Under the pieces are notes generated by a model. It searched no databases and was not told the DNA's origin. It saw only the letters and a program-made list of their open reading frames with translations. The position numbers and the translations under genes were made by a program. This document shows positions 25,203-34,513 of a stretch of 64,000 nucleotides of DNA, piece after piece (positions within the stretch are counted from its first letter, which is position 1; each line of letters starts with the position of its first letter). This stretch comes from Paenibacillus sp. FSL H7-0331 (GTDB taxonomy: Bacteria > Bacillota > Bacilli > Paenibacillales > NBRC-103111): NCBI RefSeq assembly GCF_001956045.1, contig NZ_MRTH01000011.1, positions 206,863-270,862 of the forward strand, given 5' to 3'.

Positions 25203-25343
25203 TTAATTTTCGTGTTTTTCGATCCGATTGATGGAAAGCAGTGAGTTGGTATCTGACATAAAATTGTAAAATTCTTCTTCTGTTTCAAAGAGATACGTTT
25301 GATCTTCTGTCACAACAGTGAATAATGCATCTTCATTTAGCAT
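25203..25343 (-). CDS. 46-residue hypothetical protein
   Basis: The small protein reads MLNEDALFTVVTEDQTY then an acidic half with LFETEEEFYNF and a charged end. It was retained because GGGGAGGTG stands seven to eight bases before the ATG at 25343 and a strong shared terminator follows. It has no Cys, membrane segment or known motif. It lies convergent with the heme operon and divergent from the HemAT-like gene. Function unknown. Confidence 0.6.
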   Translation of the reverse strand: MLNEDALFTVVTEDQTYLFETEEEFYNFMSDTNSLLSINRIEKHEN

Positions 25344-25560
25344 CGTTCTCACACCTCCCCTGCCATAATTTACTATATGACGATTTATCGTGGTTGATGT
25401 CCTGATTATATTACTTAATCTATATTCAGAACATTCAAACAATTATTTGCACTGCCGATGCTGGGAGCATTTTCAAATCTAGATTGCATCCGCTCTAGTA
25501 AATCTTATATACTAGTGTAAGTTTGAAAGGGTATCTTTCATGATTTCAGGAGGTATGTGC

Positions 25561-26559
25561 ATGATTCACGTTGACGAGAGAAGAAGGAAACAGCTTGCCT
25601 ATACGGGTATCACAGAGAACGACTTGACTTTTTTGAAAAGTCAAAATGAACATTTTCAGGCAATTGTCGAAATTGTCGTCGATAAGCTGTATGATCAAGT
25701 GAATCTACAACCGGAGCTAGTTAAAATAATTAATGCCAACAGCACGATTGAGCGCCTCAAGCAAACGCAGAGATGGTACTTTTTATCGATGGTAGAAGGG
25801 GTTATTGACACAGAATTTATTGAGAAAAGAATACATATTGGTAAGATTCACTCCCGCATTGGATTAACGACCGACTGGTATTTGGGTACTTATATGCTTT
25901 ATCTTGATATTGCTGTGAGTAATTTTAAAATCGTCGCTCCTGACAATTGGATGCAGATCATATTGTCCCTCTCCAAGATGTTTAACTTTGATTCCCAGCT
26001 CGTCCTGGAAGCTTACGAAGCCGATGAAAAGCAGAAAATACAAGAATTATCCAACGATAGGCAAGCAACAATTGTTAAGGTGAATAAGGCAGTCCAGGAG
26101 CTTGCTACGATGATCGTAGAGCTGAGCGAAAGCAGCTTGTCCGTATCGAACTCGGCTAATTTGAGTGCAGAGATTCAAGATCATGCATTGAACAAGGTTG
26201 AGCAGCTTCAGGTTAAAATTGGCGAAATTCATTCGGTAGGCAACTTACTTCAGGAGGTTTCCGATCAGACCCATTTGCTCGGGCTTAACGCCGCTATCGA
26301 GGCAGCTCATGCCGGGGACCATGGAAAAGGGTTTGGCGTGGTGGCCAATGAGATTCGCAAGCTTGCAGCACATTCCAAGGACTCGCTGGATTTGATCAAA
26401 GGGACCTTGGAGGATATATCCACAGTGTTAAATGAAGTCATGCACGATACCCAGCAAACGTCGGCTCAGGCGCGCGATCAGGCGGCGGTTTCCGAGGAAT
26501 TAAACTCGTTTGTCAATATGATCGAAGCGGTGACACTTGAGCTGGAGAATGGGATATAA
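25561..26559 (+). CDS. HemAT-like globin-coupled chemotaxis transducer
   Basis: The 332-residue soluble protein has a protoglobin sensor domain (about residues 1-160) with the heme proximal His in [15 protein letters not shown] (H97), matching HemAT. The C-terminal half is a methyl-accepting signalling domain with the hairpin tip [21 protein letters not shown], cut down from the classical long form and without HAMP or membrane segments. The start at 25561 has CAGGAGG seven bases upstream; ATGs at 25540 and 25555 do not fit that ribosome site. It would bind heme-O2 or another gas and signal to CheA. It sits next to the heme island but behind its terminator, so it is a separate unit. Confidence 0.88.
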   Translation: MIHVDERRRKQLAYTGITENDLTFLKSQNEHFQAIVEIVVDKLYDQVNLQPELVKIINANSTIERLKQTQRWYFLSMVEGVIDTEFIEKRIHIGKIHSRIGLTTDWYLGTYMLYLDIAVSNFKIVAPDNWMQIILSLSKMFNFDSQLVLEAYEADEKQKIQELSNDRQATIVKVNKAVQELATMIVELSESSLSVSNSANLSAEIQDHALNKVEQLQVKIGEIHSVGNLLQEVSDQTHLLGLNAAIEAAHAGDHGKGFGVVANEIRKLAAHSKDSLDLIKGTLEDISTVLNEVMHDTQQTSAQARDQAAVSEELNSFVNMIEAVTLELENGI

Positions 26560-26562
26560 TGA

Positions 26563-26594
26563 AAAAGCCAACCTTCACAGGCTGGCTTTTTTTT
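26563..26594 (+). terminator. Rho-independent terminator after the HemAT-like gene
   Basis: AAAAAGCCAACC pairs with GGCTGGCTTTTT with one mismatch and is followed by a run of T residues up to 26594. Repeat copy A begins immediately after the T-tract. Confidence 0.88.
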
Positions 26595-26715
26595 AGAGAT
26601 AAGGATTATAGGTTTTCAGCGAAGCTGAACGATTCTTATCTCGCAAGAAAAGCTACATTATAACACGAATGTATCATTATGACTTCGAGAAGATTTCAAT
26701 AATAAGCTTTTGTTA
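26595..26715. repeat. Double-hairpin intergenic repeat, copy A
   Basis: Hairpin 1 has an outer stem GAGATAAG/CTTATCTC (26596-26603 with 26635-26642) and an inner TTCAGC-GAA-GCTGAA hairpin. Hairpin 2 begins GCAAGAAAAGCT at 26643, contains CACGAATGTATC and ends with AGCTTTTGTT near 26704-26713, so its stem has one mismatch. Copies B and C are near 53.6 and 63.9 kb. The mod gene starts 26 bases later, so the element lies in its promoter or leader region. Confidence 0.8.
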
Positions 26716-26740
26716 TATTATACAAGCGAGGAGGGTAACT

Positions 26741-28603
26741 ATGGATAAGCTTACGATGAAGTCACAGGGTACTGATCAAATAAATACGAATGCCATCGCA
26801 CTACTGTTTCCGAATGTCATGACTGAAGTCAAGGGTGAAGATGGCAAACTTAGGCGTGTGATAGATTTTGATCTGTTAAAACAGGAGCTGTCACCCCACA
26901 TTGTTGAAGGCGAGAAAGAGCGTTATCAGCTAACCTGGCCTGGTAAGAAAGAGGCAATTCTTCAGGCCAATCAACCGGTTGAGAAAACACTTCGTCCGAT
27001 TCAAGCGGATAGTTCAAATTGGAACAATACCCATAATATGTATATCGAGGGTGACAATCTGGATGTATTGAAGCTCCTGCAGGAATCGTATTTGAACAAA
27101 ATCAAGTGCATATATATAGATCCTCCTTATAATACAGGAAACGATTTTATTTATAGAGATGATTACAGCCAGACGGTCGAGCAGTATGCCGAGGCATCTG
27201 GTCAAGTTAATGGTGAAGGGCTTCGGTATTTTCACAATACAGAGTCTAACGGAAGATTCCATAGCGACTGGCTTACGATGATTTATCCAAGATTAAAGCT
27301 TGCCAGAAATTTGTTAAATGAACAGGGTGTAATCTTTATATCGGTAGATGATCATGAAGTGGATAATTTGAAAAAGGTGTGCGATGAACTATTCGGAGAA
27401 ATGAATTTTATTGAACAGCTTGTATGGAAACGTCGAGCGACACCTCCCAATGATCGGATTATCGGTAGAAATCATGAATATATCGTCGTGTATGCCAAAA
27501 ATGCGAGTCAGGTGCAATTATACTTGCAGCCTCGTTCCGAGGAACTGAATGCCAGATATCGCAATCCGGATCATGACCCCAGGGGGCGGTGGGTCGCTTC
27601 GGATTTAAGTGCGAACGGCAAGGGCGGAAGACTTGTAGAAAGCTGTATATATCCTATCCTCCATCCACAGACCGGAGAGGGCTTTATGCCGCCGGCTAAC
27701 AAGTGCTGGTTGTACAATAAAGAAAAGATGGATGAGCTGCTGGCTGACGGGAGAATTGGTTTTAGAGAAAATTCAGGTGCGCCTTATTTGAAAAGATATT
27801 TGTCGGAGGTTAGAGACGGTGTAACGCTGCCTACCATTATTGAAAATGGAGGTTTTTCATTCGATTCGGCCAAAGAATTGAAGGCACTTTTTGACAAAGA
27901 CACGTTCGAGTTCCCCAAGCCTACCTCTTTGCTAAAAATTTTGTTGAAAACGGGAACGATCGATGACGATATCGTACTTGATTTTTTCTCGGGTTCGGCC
28001 TCAACAGCGGATGCGGTCATGCAGCTGAATGCAGAGGATGGGGGGAATCGCAAATATATTTTGGTGCAGCTCCCAGAACCTTGTGCGGATCGCAGCGAGG
28101 CTCGGCGTGCTGGCTATGAGACGATATGTGACATTGGGAAAGAACGAATACGTAGAGCTGCCCGTAAAATTAAAGTAGAAACCGATGCTGAAATCGATTA
28201 TGGATTTCGTGTATATCGGATCGATTCTTCCAATATGAAAGAGGTTTATTACGTGCCGGAGCAGTTGGAACAGCAGTTTGTGCTTGAGCTGGAATCCAAT
28301 ATCAAGGAAGATCGTTCAAACGAGGATTTGCTGATTCAGGTGATGCTTGAATTAGGACTGGAGCTGTCTCTGCCAATGGTAATCAAGGAGATCGAGGGTA
28401 GGCAGGTGTATGTGGTCGCTGGAAATTCGCTCGTCTGCTGTTTTGAGGAACGGATTACACGGAACGTGATGAAGGAAATTGCTAAAGAGAAGCCAATTCG
28501 GGCCGTATTTCGCGACAGCTCGTTTGCAAGTGATGCTGATCGGATTCATGTCGAGGAAATGTTCAAATCTCTATCCGCGGGCACCGAGATTAAAGTCATA
28601 TAG
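26741..28603 (+). CDS. Type III restriction-modification methyltransferase subunit Mod
   Basis: The 620-residue protein is a beta-class N6-adenine DNA methyltransferase: the catalytic motif IV DPPYNTG is at 127-133 and the SAM-binding motif I DFFSGSAST at about 413-421, in the order IV before I typical of Mod. The target-recognition region lies between them. The ATG at 26741 follows GAGGAGGG; the open frame upstream runs through repeat copy A. The res gene starts 15 bases after its stop. Together they form a complete type III system; the recognised sequence cannot be read from the protein. Confidence 0.93.
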   Translation: MDKLTMKSQGTDQINTNAIALLFPNVMTEVKGEDGKLRRVIDFDLLKQELSPHIVEGEKERYQLTWPGKKEAILQANQPVEKTLRPIQADSSNWNNTHNMYIEGDNLDVLKLLQESYLNKIKCIYIDPPYNTGNDFIYRDDYSQTVEQYAEASGQVNGEGLRYFHNTESNGRFHSDWLTMIYPRLKLARNLLNEQGVIFISVDDHEVDNLKKVCDELFGEMNFIEQLVWKRRATPPNDRIIGRNHEYIVVYAKNASQVQLYLQPRSEELNARYRNPDHDPRGRWVASDLSANGKGGRLVESCIYPILHPQTGEGFMPPANKCWLYNKEKMDELLADGRIGFRENSGAPYLKRYLSEVRDGVTLPTIIENGGFSFDSAKELKALFDKDTFEFPKPTSLLKILLKTGTIDDDIVLDFFSGSASTADAVMQLNAEDGGNRKYILVQLPEPCADRSEARRAGYETICDIGKERIRRAARKIKVETDAEIDYGFRVYRIDSSNMKEVYYVPEQLEQQFVLELESNIKEDRSNEDLLIQVMLELGLELSLPMVIKEIEGRQVYVVAGNSLVCCFEERITRNVMKEIAKEKPIRAVFRDSSFASDADRIHVEEMFKSLSAGTEIKVI

Positions 28604-28618
28604 GCAGGTGAGTGAAGC

Positions 28619-31600
28619 GTGAAGCTTAAGTTCAAACATCAGCAATTCCAGACGGATGCTGTACAGTGTGTGGTAGACTGTTTTGATGGACAGCCGATCG
28701 TTGTGTCCCGATTTACCTTGGATCCGGGAAAACAGCCTGCGATCGAGCAGATGATGTGGGAGACCCAAGCTACCCCGTATACAGGAATTAAAAATAATCA
28801 GATCGAGCTGATGCCTCCGCAGGTTCTGGCCAATATCCAAAAAGTGCAGATTCATCGCGGTCTCAAGCCCTCAGGTAAGCTTGAAGGTCAATACAATCTG
28901 ACGATTGAGATGGAGACGGGTACAGGTAAAACGTATACCTACATCAAATCGATGTTTGAGCTTAATAAAAAGTATGGCTGGAGCAAGTTCATTATCGTCA
29001 TTCCCTCAATAGCGATTCGCGAGGGTGTATTTAAAACATTCCAGCTTACGGAAGATCATTTTATGGCTGAGTACGGGAAAAAGGCCCGCTATTTTATATA
29101 CAACTCCAGGCAGCTTCACCAAATCGAAAGCTTTGCGAGTGATCCCGGTATCAATGTGATGATTATTAATTCGCAAGCTTTCGCTGCAAGGGGGAAGGAT
29201 GCGAGAAGAATTCATATGGAGCTCGACGAGTTCCAATCCAGGAGACCGATAGACGTTATAGCCTCAACCCATCCGATACTGATCATCGACGAGCCACAAT
29301 CAGTCGAAGGGGAAAAGACAAAGGAAGGGTTGAAGGAATTTAAGCCGCTGTTTACGGTGAGATATTCGGCAACTCATCGGAAGGATCAGGAATTTAACAA
29401 AATCTATCGTTTGGATGCGTTGGATGCTTATAACAGAAAGCTTGTCAAAAAAATCAACGTCAAAGGCATTTCCGTTAAAGGTATGGCCGGAACTGAAGCT
29501 TATGTGTATGTGGAAGGTCTGGATCTGAGTCACAAGCAGGCACCCGCTGTGAGGATAGAGTTGGAACAGAAAACCAAAACGGGCTCGAAGCGGGTAACTC
29601 GCAGGATGAAGGCTGGCGATGATCTTTACCGACTGTCCAACAACCTTGAAGTTTACAAAGGATACACCCTAACCGAGATCAACGGAGTCCGCAGCACAAT
29701 TAGCTTTACGAACGGGATAACTCTGTCCGCAGGAGAGGTTCTGGGAGATATCGATGAATTGAGCTTCAGAAGAATCCAGATCCGTGAAACGATCAAATCC
29801 CATTTTGAAAAGGAACGGGTGCTGTTTCATCAGGGAATTAAGGTGCTGTCTTTGTTTTTTATCGATGAGGTTGCCAAGTATCGTCAGTATGACTCGGATG
29901 GTAAGGAAGTCAGCGGCGCTTATATGCGGATTTTTGAAGAGGAATATTCTAACGTCATGAGTGATGAGGTTAAACATACGGATCAGCAGCTATATATCCA
30001 ATATCTTGACAGCATTCGGGTGCAGCAGACGCATAAAGGCTACTTTTCGATTGATAAAAAAAGCAGCAGGTTCGTCGATTCCAAGGTAGCGGCTAGAGAA
30101 ACCGATTCGGATGATGCCGATGCCTATGATCTCATTATGAAGGATAAGGAAAGGCTCCTCAGTTTCAAGGAACCGACCCGGTTTATTTTTTCTCACTCAG
30201 CGCTCAAGGAAGGTTGGGACAATCCGAATGTGTTTCAAATATGCACATTAAAGCACAGTGATTCCATGATGAAAAAACGCCAGGAGGTTGGCCGGGGCTT
30301 GAGGCTGTGCGTCAACCAATATGGTGATCGTATAGATGCTTCGATGCCAGGGATCGATGTTCATGATATCAATGTATTGACGATTGTCGCCAGTGAATCG
30401 TACGATTCGTTTGCCCGACAGCTTCAGAGTGAAATTGCCTCAATCCTGTCGGACAGGCCGCAGAAAGCAGATGTTTCATTTTTCCTCGGTCATTTATTGA
30501 TTAATGATCTTGGTGAAACCCTGCAAATTGATGAATCACTTGCCAAAAGGCTGAACAAATCATTCATCAGAAGTAACTACATCAATGATGACGATGAGCT
30601 TACCCACGATTATTATGAGGCTGCAGCGAATAAAATTGTTGTGCTTCCGGAAGAGTTTCATGCATTCCAGCAAGCTGTTATGGATTGGGTGGCGACGATT
30701 TATTCAGATCTCCCGGCCGATTGGATCAACAATGATCGCACAAACAATATCAAACAATTGCAGCTGAGTCCTAATTTCTATACACCAGAGTTTCAGGAGC
30801 TATGGAATCGAATTCGCTATAAGACCACGTATACGGTAAATTTTGATTCAGCAGAGCTTGTTCAGCAATGTGTGTATGAATTGGATACAAAGCTTACTGT
30901 TCCTGAGGCCTATTACCGGGTTGAGCATGGCGGGCTAGGAGCGATTCGCTCCAAAGAGCAGCTGCAGATAGGCGAGGGCTTTGAGCTTCACGAAACCTAC
31001 ACACAAACGGTTGAACCCCGCACTGCGTCACAGGTTAAATATGATCTGATCGGTAAGCTCGTTAACGAAACAAGGCTGACCCGGAAAACGATTGTGAACA
31101 TGATAAGGGGTATCCAGCCTGAGACGTTTCTTTTGTTCAGAAAAAATCCAGAGGCGTTTATAATCCGGGCATCAAGGCTGATCAATGAACAAAAGGCGAC
31201 AGCAATTATTAAACAGATTACGTATGATGTAGTTAATGAAACCTTTGATTCCGCTATCTTCACGATGAATCCAAAGAGCGGACAAGCTGGTCTCAATGCA
31301 ATGTCAGTGAATCGTCACATTTATGATTATATCGTTACCGATTCGGAGATTGAAAAAAAGTTTGCCCAAGAGCTGGATGTCAGCAAGGAAGTTTGCGTCT
31401 TTGCCAAGCTGCCTAAAGGTTTTTTCATACCAACGCCTGTTGGCGATTACAATCCGGATTGGGCGATCGTGTTTAACAAAGGGGTGTCGAAGGTGATGTA
31501 CCTGGTAGCCGAGACCAAGGGTTCCATGAGCTCTATGGACATCAGAGGGACAGAGAATGCCAAGATCCAATGTGCCCGAAAACATTTTGAGAAGATTAAT

Positions 31601-31663
31601 ACCGCGCACTTCAAGTATGAGGTCGTTGATCATTATGAGATGCTGCTGGAGCTCATTAGATAA
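28619..31663 (+). CDS. Type III restriction endonuclease subunit Res
   Basis: The 1014-residue protein has an SF2 helicase core: Walker A ETGTGKT at 99-105, motif II IIDEPQS and the late motif QEVGRGLRL. A PD-(D/E)xK nuclease domain near the C-terminus shows NPDWAIVF followed by VAETKGS. Both domains look intact and the length fits Res subunits (about 900-1050). The GTG start at 28619 has AGGTGAGTG upstream. With Mod it would cut unmodified DNA bearing inverted recognition sites after ATP-driven sliding. Confidence 0.93.
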   Translation: MKLKFKHQQFQTDAVQCVVDCFDGQPIVVSRFTLDPGKQPAIEQMMWETQATPYTGIKNNQIELMPPQVLANIQKVQIHRGLKPSGKLEGQYNLTIEMETGTGKTYTYIKSMFELNKKYGWSKFIIVIPSIAIREGVFKTFQLTEDHFMAEYGKKARYFIYNSRQLHQIESFASDPGINVMIINSQAFAARGKDARRIHMELDEFQSRRPIDVIASTHPILIIDEPQSVEGEKTKEGLKEFKPLFTVRYSATHRKDQEFNKIYRLDALDAYNRKLVKKINVKGISVKGMAGTEAYVYVEGLDLSHKQAPAVRIELEQKTKTGSKRVTRRMKAGDDLYRLSNNLEVYKGYTLTEINGVRSTISFTNGITLSAGEVLGDIDELSFRRIQIRETIKSHFEKERVLFHQGIKVLSLFFIDEVAKYRQYDSDGKEVSGAYMRIFEEEYSNVMSDEVKHTDQQLYIQYLDSIRVQQTHKGYFSIDKKSSRFVDSKVAARETDSDDADAYDLIMKDKERLLSFKEPTRFIFSHSALKEGWDNPNVFQICTLKHSDSMMKKRQEVGRGLRLCVNQYGDRIDASMPGIDVHDINVLTIVASESYDSFARQLQSEIASILSDRPQKADVSFFLGHLLINDLGETLQIDESLAKRLNKSFIRSNYINDDDELTHDYYEAAANKIVVLPEEFHAFQQAVMDWVATIYSDLPADWINNDRTNNIKQLQLSPNFYTPEFQELWNRIRYKTTYTVNFDSAELVQQCVYELDTKLTVPEAYYRVEHGGLGAIRSKEQLQIGEGFELHETYTQTVEPRTASQVKYDLIGKLVNETRLTRKTIVNMIRGIQPETFLLFRKNPEAFIIRASRLINEQKATAIIKQITYDVVNETFDSAIFTMNPKSGQAGLNAMSVNRHIYDYIVTDSEIEKKFAQELDVSKEVCVFAKLPKGFFIPTPVGDYNPDWAIVFNKGVSKVMYLVAETKGSMSSMDIRGTENAKIQCARKHFEKINTAHFKYEVVDHYEMLLELIR

Positions 31664-31721
31664 GAAAAGCTTATAAAATAAAGACAGCTTAACCAACAAA
31701 AACTGAATACTATCATATAAC

Positions 31722-31763
31722 TAACATCTCATTCACCTGTATCAGGGCGTGAGATGTTTTTCT
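31722..31763 (+). terminator. Terminator after the restriction-modification genes
   Basis: AACATCTCA pairs with TGAGATGTT and is followed by TTTTTCT. It begins 58 bases after the res stop codon. Confidence 0.8.
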
Positions 31764-31828
31764 ATGTGAGGAACACCGTGAGTTTATGTGAGCTTTGACT
31801 GAAAAAAGAGTGCCCTTATTCCAAAAGT

Positions 31829-31856
31829 GTGTTACAATTTATGAAGTTCGTAACAC
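31829..31856. promoter_or_regulatory. Inverted repeat GTGTTAC-N14-GTAACAC, candidate operator of the nickel/peptide importer
   Basis: The two 7-base arms are exact complements, 40 bases before the lipoprotein start. A weak promoter (TTACAA at 31833 and GATACA at 31857, 18 bases apart) spans it. The layout recalls long-spaced metal-sensor operators such as that of NikR, but the sequence differs and no regulator gene is nearby. Confidence 0.45.
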
Positions 31857-31895
31857 GATACATATAAAGAACCATAAGGACAAGGAGTGTTTGAT

Positions 31896-33506
31896 GTGAA
31901 ACTGAAGACAAGTAAATGGATGGGGATGGTACTGCTTGCAGGTTGCATGATGGTATCTGGCTGTATGTCCAATACCAAAGAAAAGGCCGCCATCCCAACA
32001 AGTAACGCTAAGGATCAACTCATTCTATCCGTTGGTGCGGAGCCGGAGGGCGGATTCGATCCTACTACAGGCTGGGGTCGTTACGGCTCGCCATTGTTCC
32101 AAAGCACGCTGCTTAATAGGAATAGCGAAATGAAGATTGAGAATGATCTGGCCACCGGATATGAAATTAGCAGTGACGGCAAAACCTGGACCGTGAAGCT
32201 GCGCAAGGACACCAAATTTTCAGATGGCAAGCCGCTAACCGCTGAAGACGTGCAATTCACTTTTGAAACAGCAGCCAAAAGCGGTACAGCCATCGATTTG
32301 ACCAATATGGAAAGTGTTAAGGCTATGGATGAAGCTACCGTAACGTTCAAGCTTAAAGAACCACAATCAACTTTCATTTCTTTGCTCGTTTCAACAGGAA
32401 TTGTGCCGAAGCATGCATACGGCAAGGATTACGCAAGCCATCCGGTTGGCTCAGGTCCTTTTAAGCTGGTTCAATGGGACAAAGGACAGCAGGTCATTGT
32501 TGAGGCGAACACTGAGTATTACGGGAAGAAGCCATTTTTCAAAAAAATAACATTTTTATTTCTAAATGAAGACGCTTCGTTTGCGGCTGCAAAGGCAGGA
32601 AAAGTGGATGTATCCTATATTCCATCAGCATTTAGCAAGCAAAAGATTGAGGGTATGCGTCTTGAAGCGCTAAAAACCGTAGATAACCGCGGCATTATGT
32701 TTCCTTATGTAAAATCCGGACAAAAAACGAAGGAAGGCATTGCCGTTGGTAATGACGTGACGGCAGATCTATCCATTCGTAAAGCAATTAATGTTGCCTT
32801 GGACAGAAAAGCACTCGTTACAGGGGTGCTCGAAGGCTACGGTTCACCCGCTTATACAGTGAATGATGGCTTACCTTGGTGGAACCCTGAAACGGTATTC
32901 GCTGATGCCAATGTGAACGAGGCGAAGAAGCTGTTAGCAGATGGGGGTTGGAAGGATTCAGATGGGGATGGCATTGTTGAAAAGGATGCTTTAAAAGCGC
33001 AATTTTCATTGGTGTATCCTTCAGGTGATGTTTCCCGGCAATCACTTGCACTGGCTGCCGCTGATATGATCAAGCCTATTGGGATCAAGATCAATGTCGA
33101 GGGTAAAAGCTGGGATGACATCGGAAAAATGATGTATTCAAACGCCGTGATGTTTGGCTGGGGCAGTCGTGACCCTCTGGAAATGTATAATTTGTACAGC
33201 AGTAAATATAAAGGTGCTGATTATTACAATACAGGTTATTACAGCAACCCGACCGTAGATGAATGGATGAATAAAGCGATGCTGGCAAGAACGGAGGAAG
33301 CGGCGTGGGATAACTGGAAGAAGTCGCAGTGGGATGGTAAAACCGGCTCAAGTGCCAAAGGAGACGCGTCCTGGGCATGGCTCGTGAATGTCGATCATTT
33401 GTACCTGGTGAAGGATAAGCTCGATATAGGCAAGCAAAAGATTCACCCACATGGACATGGTTGGCCTGTGACTGATAACATCGAAGATTGGAGATGGAAG
33501 GAATAG
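31896..33506 (+). CDS. Nickel/peptide-type ABC transporter substrate-binding lipoprotein
   Basis: The 536-residue protein has a lipoprotein signal (VSGC) and the large DppA/NikA-type (SBP_bac_5) fold, with GFDPTTGWGRYGSPLFQSTLL near the start (core GFDPTTGWG) and an HPHGHGWPV motif near the C-terminus that recurs in nickel and metallophore-binding members. The GTG at 31896 follows AAGGAG at a spacing of eight; a GTG at 31887 overlaps that site. Two permeases and two ATPases follow, completing a five-gene importer. Nickel or a metal-metallophore complex is the best guess; short peptides are the alternative. Confidence 0.8.
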   Translation: MKLKTSKWMGMVLLAGCMMVSGCMSNTKEKAAIPTSNAKDQLILSVGAEPEGGFDPTTGWGRYGSPLFQSTLLNRNSEMKIENDLATGYEISSDGKTWTVKLRKDTKFSDGKPLTAEDVQFTFETAAKSGTAIDLTNMESVKAMDEATVTFKLKEPQSTFISLLVSTGIVPKHAYGKDYASHPVGSGPFKLVQWDKGQQVIVEANTEYYGKKPFFKKITFLFLNEDASFAAAKAGKVDVSYIPSAFSKQKIEGMRLEALKTVDNRGIMFPYVKSGQKTKEGIAVGNDVTADLSIRKAINVALDRKALVTGVLEGYGSPAYTVNDGLPWWNPETVFADANVNEAKKLLADGGWKDSDGDGIVEKDALKAQFSLVYPSGDVSRQSLALAAADMIKPIGIKINVEGKSWDDIGKMMYSNAVMFGWGSRDPLEMYNLYSSKYKGADYYNTGYYSNPTVDEWMNKAMLARTEEAAWDNWKKSQWDGKTGSSAKGDASWAWLVNVDHLYLVKDKLDIGKQKIHPHGHGWPVTDNIEDWRWKE

Positions 33507-34513
33507 AGAAGCAGGGTTGGATTCTGCAGAACCGTACAGCAGCATTTTGGGGACGGAAGGCGATTCGGCTTTTATCCCTTTTGTTCGCTGTCAGTGTGAT
33601 TTCGTTTTGGCTTGTTGAGCAATCGCCTATTGATCCTATACAAGCTTATGTGGGCGCGGATGCTATGAAGGTAAGTCCTGAGCAGCGTGTGCTGATTGCC
33701 GAATATTGGGGGTTGGATAAGCCTCCTGTAGAGCGGTTTCTGCGCTGGGGCTCGGCGCTGCTGCGTGGTGATTTGGGCACATCGATGATCCACCGGATTC
33801 CGGTAGTGGAAGTCATTGGGGAAAGGTTTATGAACTCGGTAGCGCTCATGGGCGTATCGTGGTTGTTGTCAGGTGTGATCGGATTTGTCGCTGGCACAGT
33901 TGCGGCTATGAACAAGGATAAGTGGATAGACAGGTTGATCAAATGGTACTGTTATACCTTGGCTTCTACCCCAACGTTCTGGCTAGGGTTATTGTTATTG
34001 ATTGTTTTTGCAGTCTGGCTAGGATGGTTTCCGGTCGGTCTGGGCGTGCCTGCAGGTGTGCTGGCCGAAGATGTTACTTTCGCCGATAGAGTTCAGCATA
34101 TGATTTTACCGGCATTGACCTTAAGTGTGGTTGGCATTTCCAATATTGCTCTACATACACGACAAAAGCTGAATGAGGTGTTGACAAGCGACTACGTGCT
34201 CTTTGCGAGAGCGAGAGGGGAATCCGGTTTTCGTTTGTTTTGGAGACATGGACTACGAAATGTCGCACTTCCTGCGATTTCCTTACAATTCACCTCTTTC
34301 AGTGAGCTGTTTGGAGGTGCTGTTCTGGCAGAGCAAGTATTTGCATATCCGGGGCTGGGACAAGCGACTGTTGAAGCTGGTCTGCGGGGCGATGTACCGC
34401 TGCTGCTGGGCATGGTGTTGTGCAGCTCATTATTCGTATTTACCGGTAATGCGGTAGCAGATCTAATCTATCGGTTAGTGGATCCAAGGCTTGCCGCAGG
34501 AGGGAACCGATGA
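33494..34513 (+). CDS. Nickel/peptide ABC transporter permease (NikB/DppB type)
   Basis: The 339-residue membrane protein has about six helices and the conserved permease motifs IDRLIKWYCYTLASTPTFW (ASTPTFWLG core) and ARARGESGFRLFWRHGLRNVALP (EAA-like loop), typical of DppB. It starts at an ATG inside the end of the lipoprotein gene (13-base overlap) and its stop overlaps the next permease start (ATGA), so translation is coupled through the set. A TTG at 33488 is an alternative start. Confidence 0.88.
   Translation: MEGIEKQGWILQNRTAAFWGRKAIRLLSLLFAVSVISFWLVEQSPIDPIQAYVGADAMKVSPEQRVLIAEYWGLDKPPVERFLRWGSALLRGDLGTSMIHRIPVVEVIGERFMNSVALMGVSWLLSGVIGFVAGTVAAMNKDKWIDRLIKWYCYTLASTPTFWLGLLLLIVFAVWLGWFPVGLGVPAGVLAEDVTFADRVQHMILPALTLSVVGISNIALHTRQKLNEVLTSDYVLFARARGESGFRLFWRHGLRNVALPAISLQFTSFSELFGGAVLAEQVFAYPGLGQATVEAGLRGDVPLLLGMVLCSSLFVFTGNAVADLIYRLVDPRLAAGGNR

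Noticed and set aside
26594..26740. Group II intron remnant at repeat copy A
   Set aside because: Insertion after a terminator would fit group IIC introns, but no domain V-like hairpin or reverse-transcriptase fragment is visible in any of the three copies.
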